Source of the DNA: Proteromonas lacertae
Lineage: Eukaryota; Sar; Bigyra; Opalinata; Proteromonadidae
Reading direction: 5' to 3'
Assembly: GCA_002245135.1 (NCBI GenBank)
Contig: NGBS01000059.1
Span: 1 to 31,980 of the forward strand
DNA length: 31,980 bases
Part shown: piece after piece, positions 31,601-31,980 of the stretch
Layout of the letters: every line of letters starts with the position of its first letter
Position numbering within the stretch: the stretch's first letter is position 1
Translations under genes and position numbers: made by a program
Notes under the pieces: model-generated
The model's input: only the letters and a program-made list of their open reading frames with translations
Database searches by the model: none
Told to the model about the DNA's origin: nothing

Positions 31601-31980
31601 CCAACTTAATGAAGATAATAACCATAATAAGAATATGATAAATCAGTTAAACGTAGAAATGAATAAGAATAAAGAAGAATATAATGCCAATATAAACACT
31701 ATCCAAAGTCAATATAATGAATTGAATAATCAATTGCAAACACTTATAGTAGAAAAATCACAATTGAATGATTCATTAGTAGAATTACAATCTCAATATA
31801 GTAGTTTAAATGATGATTATAATAGAATGAAAGAAGATAATGATGAAATGAATGAGCAAATACAAAATTATAACAATGAATTAGATCAATTAACAATTAT
31901 ATATGATAATAAAGATGTAAAGCATAATGAAATGATAGAAGAGAAGAATGGTGAGATTGAAAAGTATCAGTCGAATATTG
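28689..31980 (+). CDS. Kinesin-7 (CENP-E-like) motor protein, runs off right edge
   Basis: The start is ATG at 28689 (MSQQGEQRSINVAVRMRCLN), a typical N-terminal motor strand, with a 30-nt intron at 28758-28787. Motor motifs are the P-loop GQTSSGKTYT, switch I NERSSRSHTIF, switch II DLAGSE and HINFRDSKLTRLLQ. TSSGKT and EIYNETLKDLLDP are characteristic of kinesin-7, plus-end motors that act in chromosome congression. After the neck a long Asn/Glu/Lys coiled coil begins (intron 30022-30065) and continues to the window end. The frame is open without a stop from about 31166 to 31980. Between these parts there are single-base frame changes near 28960, 30210, 30345, 30940, 31030 and 31165, and the segment 28845-28920 has no clean exon model. 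Coil sequence continues across each change, so indel errors or very recent decay are likely. Confidence 0.78.

Noticed and set aside
22251-31980. Stop-codon reassignment to explain internal stops in host genes
   Set aside because: TAA, TAG and TGA all act as proper ends or are removed by introns or single-base frame changes; no single codon is consistently read through.
1-31980. CRISPR arrays, bacterial operons or ribosome-binding sites
   Set aside because: No regularly spaced repeats. The genes are eukaryotic with spliceosomal introns, so prokaryotic signals are not expected.

Overview
The window reads as nuclear DNA of an AT-rich unicellular eukaryote that I cannot name. By eye the flanks are about 25% GC. 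Genes are close together, and about 20 introns can be placed. They are extremely short (25-44 nt) and nearly all follow GTAT...TAG. Kinesin-7, augmin-like, sphingolipid-synthase-like and PA14/putative-Ig surface-protein genes all point to a eukaryote, and nothing looks bacterial.

Layout. (1) Positions 1-3247 form a nearly perfect inverted repeat with arms of about 1.58 kb and an 86-bp spacer. Each arm holds an Hsp20-type small heat-shock protein gene and the 5' end of a large surface-protein gene, arranged symmetrically. (2) 3002-9211 is that surface protein, about 2,050 residues: signal peptide, putative-Ig (He_PIG) repeats, two PA14-type domains, a discoidin-like domain, two small cysteine modules and a C-terminal membrane anchor. 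(3) 9370-10111 is a third copy of the hsp20 unit. It ends abruptly where a compact cluster of four intronless genes of unknown function begins (10374-13242). (4) 13537-21841 is an 8.3-kb element, visibly richer in G+C (about 45% by eye). It has terminal inverted repeats, a probable 6-bp target duplication and a protein-primed family B DNA polymerase of the Polinton/linear-plasmid kind. It has no recognisable capsid, packaging ATPase, protease or integrase. It sits inside a small minus-strand reading frame and carries elaborate hairpins and repeats at both ends. It looks young, with about two breaks. (5) From 22251 on are host genes: a QWRF/HAUS8-like augmin subunit (+), a sphingomyelin/IPC synthase-like PAP2 enzyme (-), a pseudokinase-LRR protein (+, 13 introns), and a kinesin-7/CENP-E-like motor (+) that runs off the right edge.

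The most noteworthy signals are the capsid-less PolB element with its asymmetric foldback end; the LRR gene, whose successive introns share one phase and one repeat position; the hsp20/surface-protein palindrome with its third dispersed copy; and the uncharacterised gene cluster beside the PolB element. Several host genes carry single-base frame changes, most next to short A/T runs. These could be residual assembly errors or early decay, and any gene model here should allow for both.
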